Positions 36,707-46,452 of a stretch of DNA of 64,000 nt are shown here, in pieces. Position numbers and translations under genes: made by a program. Source of the stretch: Nostoc sp. PCC 7107 (lineage in GTDB: Bacteria > Cyanobacteriota > Cyanobacteriia > Cyanobacteriales > Nostocaceae); assembly GCF_000316625.1 (NCBI RefSeq), contig NC_019676.1:5784501-5848500 (forward strand), in the 5' to 3' direction. The notes beneath the pieces are model-generated. The model did not search any database. It had not been told where the DNA came from and worked only from the letters and a program-made list of their open reading frames with translations. Position 1 is the stretch's first letter. Each line of letters begins with the position of its first letter.

Positions 36707-37258
36707 ATGTCACATTTACCATTAACTGTTCGTATATGGGCTGCAATTTGCCATCTTAACGCATTTATTTGGATACCTTTTTTGTTTCTGCAATTCACAT
36801 TGCATACTACCTTACTTCAGCTTGCTCAACTGCCAGCAGGAGTCTCTATTTGTCTTGTGAGACCACACGCAATTTGTAATGCTGAAGTTAGGTCTATGCT
36901 TTTCATGGTTATGTTAATTCAATTAACTTGCATTTGTTGTTTTCCCTTTATTAGTGTAGTAGTCACATTATTTTTATGGAGAATTAAGAAATATGCTAAT
37001 TCTTTTATATATCAGCATGGTAAAGAAGCTCTATATTTTCAACTAGAATTAGCATATATTACTTTTTTTTTGCATATTATGGGATTACTGATATTGATGA
37101 TGTTAAATTCATTAACACCAGGAGGTTTACTAGTAATAATGATATTCGATATTTATATATTTCCCCTCTTAGTAATATTACAATTATTAAAAGCTTTCTT
37201 CTGCTCGTTTAAGGCACTGAAAGGAGGTTTCATTCGTTATAATGACATAGTAAAATGA
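36707..37258 (+). CDS. DUF4870-like membrane protein
   Basis: 183 residues with at least three hydrophobic segments: near 10-40, 62-92 (FMVMLIQLTCICCFPFISVV) and 115-165. The motif FIYQHGKEALYFQLEL is the conserved signature around the DUF4870 helices (hxxHxKEALNFQ). These Tic20-like small membrane proteins have unknown function. It stands as a single gene, 41 bp before a small unknown that may be co-transcribed. The first third, with an extended loop (TLLQLAQLPAGVS), is longer than the usual DUF4870 protein. Confidence 0.65.
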   Translation: MSHLPLTVRIWAAICHLNAFIWIPFLFLQFTLHTTLLQLAQLPAGVSICLVRPHAICNAEVRSMLFMVMLIQLTCICCFPFISVVVTLFLWRIKKYANSFIYQHGKEALYFQLELAYITFFLHIMGLLILMMLNSLTPGGLLVIMIFDIYIFPLLVILQLLKAFFCSFKALKGGFIRYNDIVK

Positions 37259-37299
37259 AAATATTATATTAAATAGTAATTTGATTTTGTGAGATTCTT

Positions 37300-37572
37300 A
37301 TGAACGGAATAGATTGGTTAAGAACATTGCATACCAAGCAACTTCTCGGCATTAAAAATGATTGTTATGAGGGGTTTTTCCATCGTGGTGGTGGTTATGT
37401 TATCTATAACAATGGTGACTTTCCGCAAGGCTCTGGGATTAAGATTACCTACGAAGAGTTGAAACAGGTATTAAGTGAAAGACCTCACATACCCAATGGA
37501 GCCGAAACTAAACGTATTAGACAGAAAGCAGCAAAGCAAAAAGTCAGATTATATCAATCCAGTAAATTCTGA
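37300..37572 (+). CDS. Hypothetical small basic protein
   Basis: 90 residues from an ATG. The N-terminus has a WLRTLHTKQLLGIKN segment, the middle is Gly/Tyr-rich (FHRGGGYVIYNNGDFPQGSG) and the C-terminus is strongly basic (KRIRQKAAKQKVRL), so it could bind nucleic acid. No signal or membrane segment. Not recognised; possible co-transcription with the DUF4870-like gene 41 bp upstream. Confidence 0.5.
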   Translation: MNGIDWLRTLHTKQLLGIKNDCYEGFFHRGGGYVIYNNGDFPQGSGIKITYEELKQVLSERPHIPNGAETKRIRQKAAKQKVRLYQSSKF

Positions 37573-37663
37573 TATTCAACAATAACCGCCAACACCCACA
37601 AATCAACACAGATAATCTTCCTTAACTATCAGCGTTCATCCGCGTATATCAGCGGTTAAAAAT

Positions 37664-38860
37664 TTAATTAACAGTAGACTTAGCAATTACTTCCAACTGC
37701 AACCCTGGCGGATAACTACCTTCTTCTTTAATCCGCTTAATCTCGACAGCGGTAAAGGGAATATTTAACTTTTGCGCTACTGCACTAACAATATCACCCC
37801 GGTCAATTACGCCAGCTACCGCACCAGCCGGAGAAAGCACCGTGACGCGTGGTAATTGTTCATTTTCTAGTTTGTTAATCACTTCGGCGATCGCAGTTGA
37901 TTCGGTAACTGTAGGTATTTCTGTCAAGGGATGGGCGATACTTTGTAGAGTGTGGGTTTCCCATTCACTTCTTTCTATCAAGCGTAAATCCTCAATCGCC
38001 ACCAAACCACGATAACGGCCATCAGAAGCCGCAAAATAAACTTGTGGTGTAGCATTATCTAATAGATATGCGTCGGCAAAAGCGCGTAAACTTTGATCAG
38101 CATCAACTACGCGAAAGTCCCGCGTCATCGCCTCACTAGCGACTATCTTCAACAAAGTTTCTTGTAATGTGGTCACTCGGTCGTAGGTGTTGGCGTTACG
38201 AATCCCAAACCAACCGATCATCGCAATCCACAAACCAAGGGCTAATTCTCTTGTAAAGAAATCTATCGCAAATCCTAACGCGATCGCCGCATAACCCAAA
38301 ATTTGTCCTGATTTTGCAGCCCAGTGTACCGCTTGAAAGCGATCGCCTGTAACTTTCCACAGTGCTGCTTTTAACACTTGACCGCCATCTAAAGGTAAGC
38401 CAGGAATCAAGTTAAATAAGGCAACAACCAAGTTAATTCTCGCCAAATCTCCCACCATCACGCTGAGGGGATTAGTCTCAGGAATGAAGATTGCTACAAC
38501 CCTGAGTAGGAAAAACAGCCCAATACTTACCAACGGCCCAGCTATGGCTACTTGAAAGGCTTTACCCGGAGTTTTTGATTCTTCTTCAATAGCTGCAATC
38601 CCACCAAACAAAAATAGAGTAATAGAGTTAACTTTAATGCCTTGCGATCGCGCTGCCAAACTGTGACCGAGTTCGTGTAATAATACCGAACCAAATAGCA
38701 GCAATGCCATAACTATCCCCGCACTCCAAGCTATGGTAGACCCCCACTCTTGGTAAGCTACGCCAAAATTCAAGGTTGCTAGTCCTAAAATCACGAACCA
38801 CAAAGGGTCTAAAAACAACGGGATTCCGAATAAAGTCCCAATTTTCCAATTAGTTTGCAT
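37664..38860 (-). CDS. Site-2 protease family zinc metalloprotease with CBS domains
   Basis: 398 residues. The membrane protease half has HELGH (62-66, Zn ligands and catalytic Glu) and the second ligand site GLPLDGGQ (~153-160), flanked by ~5-6 hydrophobic helices. The C-terminal ~165 residues are a CBS-domain pair (MTRDFRVVDADQSLRAFADA … VTVLSPAGAVAGVIDRGDI), which usually binds adenosyl nucleotides. M50 proteases of this SpoIVFB-like type cut membrane-bound regulators. Substrate unknown. It lacks a PDZ domain, as is normal for this subfamily. Complete, no odd residues seen. Confidence 0.88.
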   Translation of the reverse strand: MQTNWKIGTLFGIPLFLDPLWFVILGLATLNFGVAYQEWGSTIAWSAGIVMALLLFGSVLLHELGHSLAARSQGIKVNSITLFLFGGIAAIEEESKTPGKAFQVAIAGPLVSIGLFFLLRVVAIFIPETNPLSVMVGDLARINLVVALFNLIPGLPLDGGQVLKAALWKVTGDRFQAVHWAAKSGQILGYAAIALGFAIDFFTRELALGLWIAMIGWFGIRNANTYDRVTTLQETLLKIVASEAMTRDFRVVDADQSLRAFADAYLLDNATPQVYFAASDGRYRGLVAIEDLRLIERSEWETHTLQSIAHPLTEIPTVTESTAIAEVINKLENEQLPRVTVLSPAGAVAGVIDRGDIVSAVAQKLNIPFTAVEIKRIKEEGSYPPGLQLEVIAKSTVN

Positions 38861-40544
38861 TATATTGTCCCAAAACTACATATCTCCCGCAGTTCACTCT
38901 AGTCATCCTCACAGGATTTCACAACTCCTCAAGGTTGGAAAATTTTTACCCAAGAAATTTAATGAATCAATCAACTTTTTATACTGAGAGATTAAGTATT
39001 AAAAAATACAATTTAAATAAAACAGATATAGCCAACAATCAATATTTTACAAAAAATAGGCGATCGCTTCCCTACCTCAATTCTTCAACTTCCACAGTTT
39101 CTTTTGTCGACTCCACAAGCTTCAACTGTGAAATTAGAGTTTGAGAGGTTTTTTGCATAAGTCCTAAAATTGTACCCAAATAGATCAATTCATCTTTTCA
39201 TTCAGTAATGCCCAAATTTATTTGTTCATAAAGACTGGGTTACTGCAACTAGTACAACAAGGCAAAAGTAAAAAGTGAGCCACTGCGGTGAAGCAGCCCC
39301 ATCTTGGCGGTTCCCGTCGTTCGCGTAGCGTCTCCGTCAGGAGATGGGGGACTGCTAAACCCGAAGGGTGGGCGGGTTTCCCGACTTGTTCGCGTAGCGT
39401 CTCCGATTAGGAGAAGCAAGTGGCGTTAGCGACGCAGGAGCGTCACTCTGAAGGAGGCAAAAGTAAAAAGAAATAATAGTGATACCACAAGCCTTTTAGC
39501 AATTCCAGATAGTCTGTTTATTTACACCGACCTGTACTAGTAGCGACTATTTCTATTTCAGATTTAAAAAAGTATAAATATCTAGCTAGGAAATAAATAT
39601 AGTTTTGTTAAAGATAAAAGCAAAAATTTAAAATTATCCTCAAGAATATACTTAAAAATAATCTAATTTTTATACTAAAATTTTGAACCGCATAAATACT
39701 TGGATTATAGTGCAATCAAAAATTCATTTTTAATATTACTACTATTTAAACCGATTATTTAGATACTAGACATGGTTTATTTTGCTTGCTACAAAGGAAT
39801 TTTGCGAGATAAATATGAATCCCTAAACAGAGAATTTCTATTAAAATATATTAGTGCAAATCTACGTTTTTATTTTTTGTTTACGTATTAATACTTAATT
39901 TATTTGGAGATATTTTGAAGATAGTGTGTATTAAAAAATCAGGAATTATATCAGGTTATTTAAATTTATTTTTTATTATTTGTGAGAAATTTGTGTGACA
40001 CTTATTGTCAATAATTTATTGAGCATTAAAAAAAGCTACGTTATACTACTTATTAGTTTCGATGTAATTAACCTTACTCTTAAAGGATGTTTGAAAACTT
40101 TTTGAAGTTGTAGCTAAGATTTACATAACCCTCTAAATACCCCTTAGCACATGAAATTCAAAGCATTTATTTGGGTTAGGGTAAATACTTAATACTTCTC
40201 TGAAATCCTCTAAAAAGGATGTTTTAAAAGATTTCTCATGATTAACAAAAAGTATTAGACCACCTAAATTCTTCTGCAAAAGATAAGCCATTATGTTGGT
40301 GATAAATCGCTGTGGACGGCTGTACCGACTTGACACGAATTTTGTCGTACCAACTTGTAGACACACTCTGTATAACTTCCCTTACTTCACAAACAAATCT
40401 GAGAAATAGGGAAGTAATTGGCTTGAAATATGGGGTTCAATAAATACTTCTAATCACAAGCAACAACTTTTGAAACACTCCCTAATTTGCTTCATCATTG
40501 TTCACTTTAGTCTGAATCCACACAGTTGTAAAAATAGAACGATC
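38861..40544. other. 1.7-kb gene-poor region
   Basis: No convincing gene. The open frame at 38935-39144 has random-looking composition. The minus frame at 40133-40366 needs a GTG start and has weak composition; a real small gene there is not excluded. The region carries a dispersed-repeat cluster (39285-39465) and long AT-rich DNA that leads to the 40545 gene. Large regulatory or decayed DNA is likely. Confidence 0.45.
39285..39465. repeat. Dispersed palindromic repeat cluster
   Basis: GTAGCGTCTCCGTCAGGAGA (~39316) and GCGTAGCGTCTCCGATTAGG (~39391) are two copies of one element, each folding through TCTCC/GGAGA. A third related copy lies near 34779. GC-rich compared with surrounding DNA. Confidence 0.6.
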
Positions 40545-41495
40545 ATGAATACACCCTTGATTAAATTGGAAGAATTGCAACAAGGTAAAATTCTTGTTGA
40601 TGAGTTGGGATTGCTAACAGAGATGCCTAATGAATTAATCCAACTCTCTCATAGAGTTAAACAAATTATGGCTGGTTCTAATGTAGTACAAGGGATGTGT
40701 GCAGGCGATTATTTTTCTCTGGTAACATATTCAGCAATTTATTGGGGAATAGTCAAAACTTTTCCTCGAACTGTGATCAAAAATGTCAAAAAGTTTTTGA
40801 ATCGTTTTTCCGACAAAAATTCTAGTCGCAATTTGCTTTTAGTCTTTAACTATACAAGCAAAGAACGAGAAACAATCTTGGCTTCCCTACAATATGGCAT
40901 CTCTGGTATCGCCAAAGATTATGGTTTTGAAGAAGGCAGTCATTTAGATTATTGGAAGAAGTTAATGGCTTCTGTCGGAATAATGGCTGATTCCCATACA
41001 GGTAAGCTTTCTCCAGAAGGAGCTAAACTCATGGAACAGCTTGAACAAGCAGAACCAATTATCGCAATGGATACTTTAATTAATAAAGAAACCGATATGC
41101 GAAATGCCTTAATTGCCATGTTGGCTATTGAGTTTATCGCTGTAGGTATTTCAGAATGTGTCATTGATTCTCCAGATTCTCAAATACTTTTTTCACCAAG
41201 TGGAAGAGGAATACCAAGAGATTGGTTTGATGTCCATTATCATGCTGGAGATCACCATATATTACAGGATGGTGAGTATGATTTAACTCCAGATTTAGCG
41301 CAGCTAAAGTTACCTCACGATACCATTAACTACAATATGTTAAAAATGGCGCATATTGCTGATTATGAAGGTGAAGAATTGCAAGATATCTTACAGGAAA
41401 AAGTGTTACATATAGCCAAAGCTTTTGCCACTGCGGGTAATTACACTTGTAAAGTTGAAGAGTCAATGAATCTGAGTTTGTCTGTTAAGTCTTGA
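40545..41495 (+). CDS. Possible metal-binding helical protein, unknown function
   Basis: 316 residues from ATG 40545 (MNTPLIKLEELQQ); an earlier TTG start (40470) would add 25 weakly coding residues. It is largely alpha-helical. The region ~205-240 has an MLAIEFIAVGISE helix and DWFDVHYHAGDHH, a His/Asp-rich motif that resembles metal-binding sites of the haem-oxygenase-like/TENA fold (iron-containing redox proteins). That fold assignment is tentative. There is no signal peptide. The gene follows a long gene-poor stretch and ends at a terminator at 41564. Confidence 0.5.
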   Translation: MNTPLIKLEELQQGKILVDELGLLTEMPNELIQLSHRVKQIMAGSNVVQGMCAGDYFSLVTYSAIYWGIVKTFPRTVIKNVKKFLNRFSDKNSSRNLLLVFNYTSKERETILASLQYGISGIAKDYGFEEGSHLDYWKKLMASVGIMADSHTGKLSPEGAKLMEQLEQAEPIIAMDTLINKETDMRNALIAMLAIEFIAVGISECVIDSPDSQILFSPSGRGIPRDWFDVHYHAGDHHILQDGEYDLTPDLAQLKLPHDTINYNMLKMAHIADYEGEELQDILQEKVLHIAKAFATAGNYTCKVEESMNLSLSVKS

Positions 41496-41563
41496 AAATT
41501 TTGGGCTAACTTTACAGGAATAATTTCGTGTATGTAGCAGTCCTAAATCATTTGTGAACAAAA

Positions 41564-41596
41564 AGATACCCTACTTATTTTAAAAGTCGGGTATCT
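41564..41596 (+). terminator. Terminator after the 40545 gene
   Basis: AGATACCC pairs with GGGTATCT; inner ACTT/AAGT adds a second helix. Confidence 0.65.
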
Positions 41597-41838
41597 GACA
41601 GTATCTACTCTACTATAATTGCTGACCGGGACAATTTTGGATTTGAGATTTTAGATTAGAAATACAAACAGCCAAAATTATTAGGTGACAGGTTACCCGG
41701 AATTTATTTGTGGAGAAAATAGATGGAATTGTATCGAATAGAGTACAACGAGATACAAAGCCTCATGATTACAAGCCCCTACTTTCAAGTATGAGGTTTA
41801 ATTTAAAATCAAAAATCAAAAATCAAAAATTCGTTGAT
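41597..41838. other. Short gap
   Basis: No gene; ends in a TCAAAAA tandem repeat (41810-41830) before the aldo/keto reductase stop. Confidence 0.4.
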
Positions 41839-42969
41839 TTATCCCCACAATCTTCTACCAGTTTGACCTTTTAATCTTTCGTGAGCATCATTTAATAAAG
41901 CTGGAATATCTAACTCTTCTGGACATCTCGGTAAACAATCACCGCATTCTGTGCAGCGATTAGCTTTCATTCCGGGGAACCAATGACCAGCATTTTCAAA
42001 CATCTCATAACGATATTGTCCGTAGTCTGTCATATTGTATGCCACAGCTAAATTACGTAACCGCAGCACTTCTGGAATATTGATATTTTCAGGACAAGGT
42101 AAACAAGCATAACACTGACTACATTTATCAGTGTCTAAAACAGTTTTTTGGTAATTTTCTAAACTCTGAAAAACCGCAATTTCTGCTGATATTAATTCAC
42201 CATCTCTATCAGCAACTTGTAAAGGTTCAATTAATTCTTCTGGCTTGGCTGCGCCGACACTCAAAGTAGTAATGCGGTTGTCATTCAGTAAAAATCGATA
42301 ATTTAATTCTAAAGGCGAATAGGGTTGACATAAGTTTTTGAGAGTTTGAGGTGGTGTGTAGAGTTTTCCACCTTTGTCAGCTGGAGAAATGATAAATACA
42401 CCCATATCTTTTTCAGCCGCTAACTGAATTGCTGGGGCGTGACGTTGAAAGAAATAGTAGTAATGCAGATTGACAAATTCAAATAAATCTGTGTTTATTG
42501 CTGCCTTTATCACTTCTAAAGTTCCGTGGGTGGAAAAGCCAACGTGTCGTACTCGGCCATCTCCAACCGCTTCTTGCACAGCCTGCATACAGCCACCGTT
42601 GGCTTGCACCCACTGTAAATGCTCCCAAGTGTTTAAACCATGAATTCCCAAACAATCTAAATAATCTAGATGTAATCGCGTCAGAGATTCATCAATGTAC
42701 CGACGCATACTATCAGCGTCGGCTGTTGGTGGAACTTTAGTAGTGATGTGCAGTTGAGAACGCGGTACAGACAACCCGCTCTGAAGCGCTTGGCCAAGAA
42801 ACTCCTCACTTTTACCGTAACCTCTGGCTGTTTCGATATGATTAATTCCTAACGCTAAGGCTTGAGCGATAGTATCTTGAGCATTTTCAGCATCAGCCAA
42901 ATAGCGCATTGTCCCTAAAGAAAAAACCGAGAGGTGGAGATTTGTTTTGCCAAAGCGTCGGTATTGCAT
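41839..42969 (-). CDS. Aldo/keto reductase with C-terminal 4Fe-4S domain
   Basis: 376 residues. The AKR barrel (~1-290) has the catalytic-site patterns ETARGYGKSEEFLGQAL (Tyr), HITTKVP (Lys) and GIHGLN (His). The C-terminal ~90 residues carry two cysteine clusters, CSQCYACLPCP and CTECGDCLPRCP, the ferredoxin-type 4Fe-4S motifs. This AKR-ferredoxin fusion is COG1453-like and widespread in cyanobacteria, with unknown substrate. Probably reduces an aldehyde or quinone using electrons from ferredoxin or NADPH. No redox operon; regulation unknown. Confidence 0.9.
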   Translation of the reverse strand: MQYRRFGKTNLHLSVFSLGTMRYLADAENAQDTIAQALALGINHIETARGYGKSEEFLGQALQSGLSVPRSQLHITTKVPPTADADSMRRYIDESLTRLHLDYLDCLGIHGLNTWEHLQWVQANGGCMQAVQEAVGDGRVRHVGFSTHGTLEVIKAAINTDLFEFVNLHYYYFFQRHAPAIQLAAEKDMGVFIISPADKGGKLYTPPQTLKNLCQPYSPLELNYRFLLNDNRITTLSVGAAKPEELIEPLQVADRDGELISAEIAVFQSLENYQKTVLDTDKCSQCYACLPCPENINIPEVLRLRNLAVAYNMTDYGQYRYEMFENAGHWFPGMKANRCTECGDCLPRCPEELDIPALLNDAHERLKGQTGRRLWG

Positions 42970-43193
42970 TGCTTCAAGTTACTAGAAGTGATACCCATTG
43001 GAAAAATGATGAGAACAGATGGATTGCCTAAAAGCTCATAAACTAACTGTTTTACAATCCCAAGTCCCAAATCTAAAATTCACAATGGTACGAGAATGAA
43101 GTGCGAAAAAGAAAGAAGGAAAAATTATTTTACTTCTTTAATTCTTGAAATCTTTCTTTCTCAGCACTCCGCACTCATTAATTAGCACTTTCT

Positions 43194-43691
43194 TTAGCTA
43201 TCGCCATTACCGAAGCGCTTAATCAAATCTTCAGGACGGAGATTGGAGATAAATTCACGAAAGGCTTCTTGTTCTGCTTCATCAGCATCACGATCTACCG
43301 GAATTGAGGCATCAGCAACTACTTCTTCCATTACCCAAATTGGCGTATTTGTACGGAGAGCAACTGCGATCGCATCACTGGGACGAGCATCAATTTCTTT
43401 TTTGACTTCGCCTTGCTGTACAATCAAAGCTGCATAAAATGTGTCCTTCTGCAAGGAATGAATAATCACTTTTTCTAGAGTCATGTTCCACGTCTCTAGA
43501 ATATTCACAATTAGGTCATGGGTTAATGGTCTGGGCGGCTTTTGATTCTCCAGCGCCCCCATAATTGCCCTAGCTTGTTCTTGACCAATATAAATTGGTA
43601 AAGCACGCCGATCTGAGGCATCTTTTAACAATACAATGGGGCTGCGAGTTATGGCATCTAATGCTATGCCAGCGACTTTCATTTCAATCAT
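43194..43691 (-). CDS. Bifunctional nuclease-family protein (DUF151/BFN)
   Basis: 165 residues. Contains the domain hallmarks: an N-terminal strand set (MKVAGIALDAITRSPIVLLK), ALPIYIGQEQARAIMGAL, and the conserved DARPSDAIAVALRTNTPIWV. The acidic C-terminal tail (EDLIKRFGNGDS) follows. Members of the family in plants and bacteria cut RNA and DNA; the cyanobacterial proteins are mostly uncharacterised. A second in-frame ATG three codons in gives MKVAGIA. The ribE gene is divergent. Confidence 0.85.
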   Translation of the reverse strand: MIEMKVAGIALDAITRSPIVLLKDASDRRALPIYIGQEQARAIMGALENQKPPRPLTHDLIVNILETWNMTLEKVIIHSLQKDTFYAALIVQQGEVKKEIDARPSDAIAVALRTNTPIWVMEEVVADASIPVDRDADEAEQEAFREFISNLRPEDLIKRFGNGDS

Positions 43692-44028
43692 TGGCGAAGC
43701 CTCTACAATCCTGAGAGAGTTTGAGACATTGTGACAATTTATACTCTTTTTTTGGGCTGTATCGAGAAAGAATAAACATAGGCAGGTTCTCTATAATTGC
43801 TTCTATTAAACTCCGAACTTGGTGTGAACACCAGAGTATGTTAAAGGAGTCTACCTAGACAATAACCTTCTTAACCAAGTATGCCTTGAGAAAGATGTGA
43901 ATGTGTTATCAACCTTATAATAAAAAGAGTCAGAAATTATACTTAAAATGTCTTGCATTCTTGTAAGAAATACCAGTTGATTTTCGGCAAAATTAGGCAA
44001 TAAATAGAGTTAGTTTCACAGAACAGCC
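43692..44028. other. Divergent intergenic region
   Basis: 337 bp between the BFN gene and ribE, holding both promoters. No FMN-riboswitch-like core (AGGGTGAAATTCC) was seen. No small gene. Confidence 0.4.
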
Positions 44029-44709
44029 GTGTTTACAGGATTAGTCCAAACTTTAGGAACCATCAAACCCTTAGCGGGCGATTCTTGGCAAATTACTTGT
44101 GTGAGTCAGCCATCTAATGTAATTATGCAGGATTTAGCTTACGGTGACAGCGTTGCTGTAGATGGTATTTGCTTGACTGTTGAAGAAATTTTAAAAGACG
44201 GGTTTATTGCCACCGCTTCCCCAGAAACGCTGCGTCGTACTACCCTAGGTCTTGAGGAAACCCAAGCAAGATATGTGAACTTAGAAGCTTCACTGCGAGT
44301 GGGTGGCAAAGTCGGCGGGCATTTTGTGATGGGTCATGTGGATGGTGTAGGTCGATTACTCACAGCAGAACAGACAGCGACTTCTTGGGAAATGACATTC
44401 ACTGCACCTGAAGCGATCGCGCGGTACATTGTCCCTAAAGGCAGCATAGCAGTAAATGGCATTAGTCTCACGGTAGCCGCCTACGAACCAGAACTCTCAC
44501 ACTTCACTGTAGCTGTTATCCCCCTCACCTACGCTGATACTAATCTTCGCTATCTTGCCCCTGACAGTTGGGTGAATTTAGAAGGGGATATTCTTGGCAA
44601 ATACGTGGAAAAATTGCTTTACCCTGACAAAAAACAGTCAACGTCTCCCAATGACTCAGGATTCAATGAAATTACACCCACATTTTTAGCAGAACACGGG
44701 TATTTGTAA
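44029..44709 (+). CDS. ribE: Riboflavin synthase, alpha subunit
   Basis: 226 residues from a GTG start (MFTGLVQTLGTIKPL). It joins two lumazine molecules into riboflavin, the last step of vitamin B2 synthesis. The two lumazine-binding repeats are visible: first half with VDGICLTVEEI and ATASPETLRRTTL, second with VNGISLTVAAYEPE and HFTVAVIPLTY. GGHFVMGHVDGVGRL is the conserved linker. The length fits the family. It converges with the M23 peptidase gene across a hairpin. Confidence 0.95.
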   Translation: MFTGLVQTLGTIKPLAGDSWQITCVSQPSNVIMQDLAYGDSVAVDGICLTVEEILKDGFIATASPETLRRTTLGLEETQARYVNLEASLRVGGKVGGHFVMGHVDGVGRLLTAEQTATSWEMTFTAPEAIARYIVPKGSIAVNGISLTVAAYEPELSHFTVAVIPLTYADTNLRYLAPDSWVNLEGDILGKYVEKLLYPDKKQSTSPNDSGFNEITPTFLAEHGYL

Positions 44710-44722
44710 AAAGTAAAAGTAG

Positions 44723-44757
44723 AAAGGCAAAAGATTTTTCTTTTTACTTTTGCCTTT
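44723..44757. terminator. Convergent terminator
   Basis: AAAGGCAAAAG pairs with CTTTTGCCTTT over 11 bp with A/T flanks, between ribE and the M23 gene. Confidence 0.7.
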
Positions 44758-44770
44758 TACCTTTTTACTT

Positions 44771-46369
44771 TTAACTTCCTGGTTCGCCAATTACTTGGGC
44801 TGTACGCATGGTTTGTATCAACTGACTTAGACCTGCTTGTAATTGCCCACCTGGGTCAACAGCAACCCATCCGTCTTGTGTGAGGTGACGTACTTCAAAG
44901 TGCAGGTGAGGCCCTGTGGAGTTGCCTGTACTACCAACTCGTCCAATGACCATACCTGGTTCTACCACTTGACCGGGTTGGACAAAGATTTCGGACATGT
45001 GACCATAAAGGGTTTGTTGGGCAGAACTGTGAGTCAGAATGACAGTTAAACCATAACCACCAAGCCAACCTGCTGTATCTACCTGACCTTTAGCTGCGGC
45101 GAGAATTGGTGTACCCATCGGCGCACCCAAATCTGTACCAGCGTGGAAACGGCGATTACCTGTTATGGGATGAATGCGCCAACCAAACAGCGAAGTAATT
45201 GTGGCTGGAACCGAAAGAGGATAGTTGATGCCAGCACCGCCACGATAGGCAATTGTATTGGTATATGGAATTTGCGGCAGAACTGATGCTAAGGGAATAT
45301 CGTAAGTCACAGTACTTACACGAGGTGCCAAATTCCCTTCAATCATGGGTGCAGGTAAAGCACCAGCGCTGGGTGCAACAGGAGTGCTACTGATTCTGGT
45401 CGCACCGAAATCGTTGGGATTGGGGATAAACCGATTCGGACGAAAAGCCGTCTTGACTTCACCACTATAAGCAACGCCGTTATTGCCAGCCGTTATCCCA
45501 GTCCGTACTGGTGGAACACTAGCTAACTGAGCATTTTGACTTTTTTTGAGCCAAGTGGGGGCTGGTTTGCTTTCAGAGTTAGCTACACGCTGATTACCAC
45601 CAGGTTGAGCTTGGTTACAAAAACCCAGTGATATAGCTTGTCCCGATGGCAAAATTGTGCGACAACCACTAGAACGTTCTGTGATGATTACAGAATTAGG
45701 TGCTTGATAAGTATTTGTAGCAGAACTGCCGTAATTGTTGGGGTCAATGTAGGCGTTGTTAGAGTCTTTGATTTTTCCAGTTGTCGCTTCAGTTGTGCTG
45801 TTCGAGTTATTAACTGGCTGGGCAACTTCTGGAAGTTTTTCTGGGATGGTGCGAGGCGCAACTGGTTTGATTACCTCTTCTCGTATACTTGGGCTTGGTT
45901 GAGCAACTTCCGGCTTGGGTTTGGCGGTGCGGACGTTGACTGGTTTTAGCTGTGGAGTTACTGCCGGGGTGCGTTGGCGAGTCGTAAAAACTGGCTCAAC
46001 TGCTGTTTCAGTTTGAGGTTTTGACTGTCTAACAGGCTCTTTGGATTGTACAACCTCTGGTTTACGGAGTCTTTGGCTGAGGTTAGCTCGTCTTTGCGAA
46101 AATTCCCCTTGTTTCTTGGGGGCTTCTGGGATAACAATATCTTTTTTTATGAAATTTGTTTTACCTGTTGACTGGGAATTTTCTACAGGAACAATGTTAT
46201 CTATGGATGTTTCTGTTTGGGCAAATACGAAGCCACTACTAAGCAGGCTGAAGCTACTTAGTAAACAGATACTCTGGGCTGGCAGGGTAGATACAAAACG
46301 TTTTTTCTTCATACCTTGCTGATTCGAGCCGTGGGAAGGATTATGGGCAGATGTATTGCGCTGCGTCAT
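44771..46369 (-). CDS. M23 family metallopeptidase (murein endopeptidase)
   Basis: 532 residues. Signal region: SICLLSSFSLLSSGFVFAQ. The start is either the ATG at 46369 or the internal ATG at 46312 (MKKKRFVSTLPAQ), which alone gives a tidy signal. The middle ~300 residues are Pro/Gln/Thr-rich and disordered. The C-terminal ~140 residues are the M23 domain: HAGTDLGAP (His…Asp), TLYGHM, and GPHLHFEV with the final HxH, the zinc ligands. It should cut peptide cross-links in peptidoglycan, outside the cytoplasmic membrane. All ligands are intact, unlike the phage copy at position 1. Confidence 0.93.
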   Translation of the reverse strand: MTQRNTSAHNPSHGSNQQGMKKKRFVSTLPAQSICLLSSFSLLSSGFVFAQTETSIDNIVPVENSQSTGKTNFIKKDIVIPEAPKKQGEFSQRRANLSQRLRKPEVVQSKEPVRQSKPQTETAVEPVFTTRQRTPAVTPQLKPVNVRTAKPKPEVAQPSPSIREEVIKPVAPRTIPEKLPEVAQPVNNSNSTTEATTGKIKDSNNAYIDPNNYGSSATNTYQAPNSVIITERSSGCRTILPSGQAISLGFCNQAQPGGNQRVANSESKPAPTWLKKSQNAQLASVPPVRTGITAGNNGVAYSGEVKTAFRPNRFIPNPNDFGATRISSTPVAPSAGALPAPMIEGNLAPRVSTVTYDIPLASVLPQIPYTNTIAYRGGAGINYPLSVPATITSLFGWRIHPITGNRRFHAGTDLGAPMGTPILAAAKGQVDTAGWLGGYGLTVILTHSSAQQTLYGHMSEIFVQPGQVVEPGMVIGRVGSTGNSTGPHLHFEVRHLTQDGWVAVDPGGQLQAGLSQLIQTMRTAQVIGEPGS

Positions 46370-46452
46370 TGGTTCTCTCAGTTGTTTTAAATTTGCCTAA
46401 AGAGATGATGCCAGTGGTTTGTCTTGCCCAAAGAGCGAAATTAATAACAAAC

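Noticed and set aside
38935-39144. 69-aa ORF in the gene-poor region
   Set aside because: Composition looks random.
40064-40077. GTA-N8-TAC (NtcA-like) at ~40064
   Set aside because: No TAN3T at the expected distance and it is ~470 bp from the gene start, so chance is likely.
40133-40366. Minus-strand 77-aa ORF
   Set aside because: GTG start, weak composition and no ribosome site; not excluded but unsupported.
43741-44028. FMN riboswitch upstream of ribE
   Set aside because: No matching conserved core seen.
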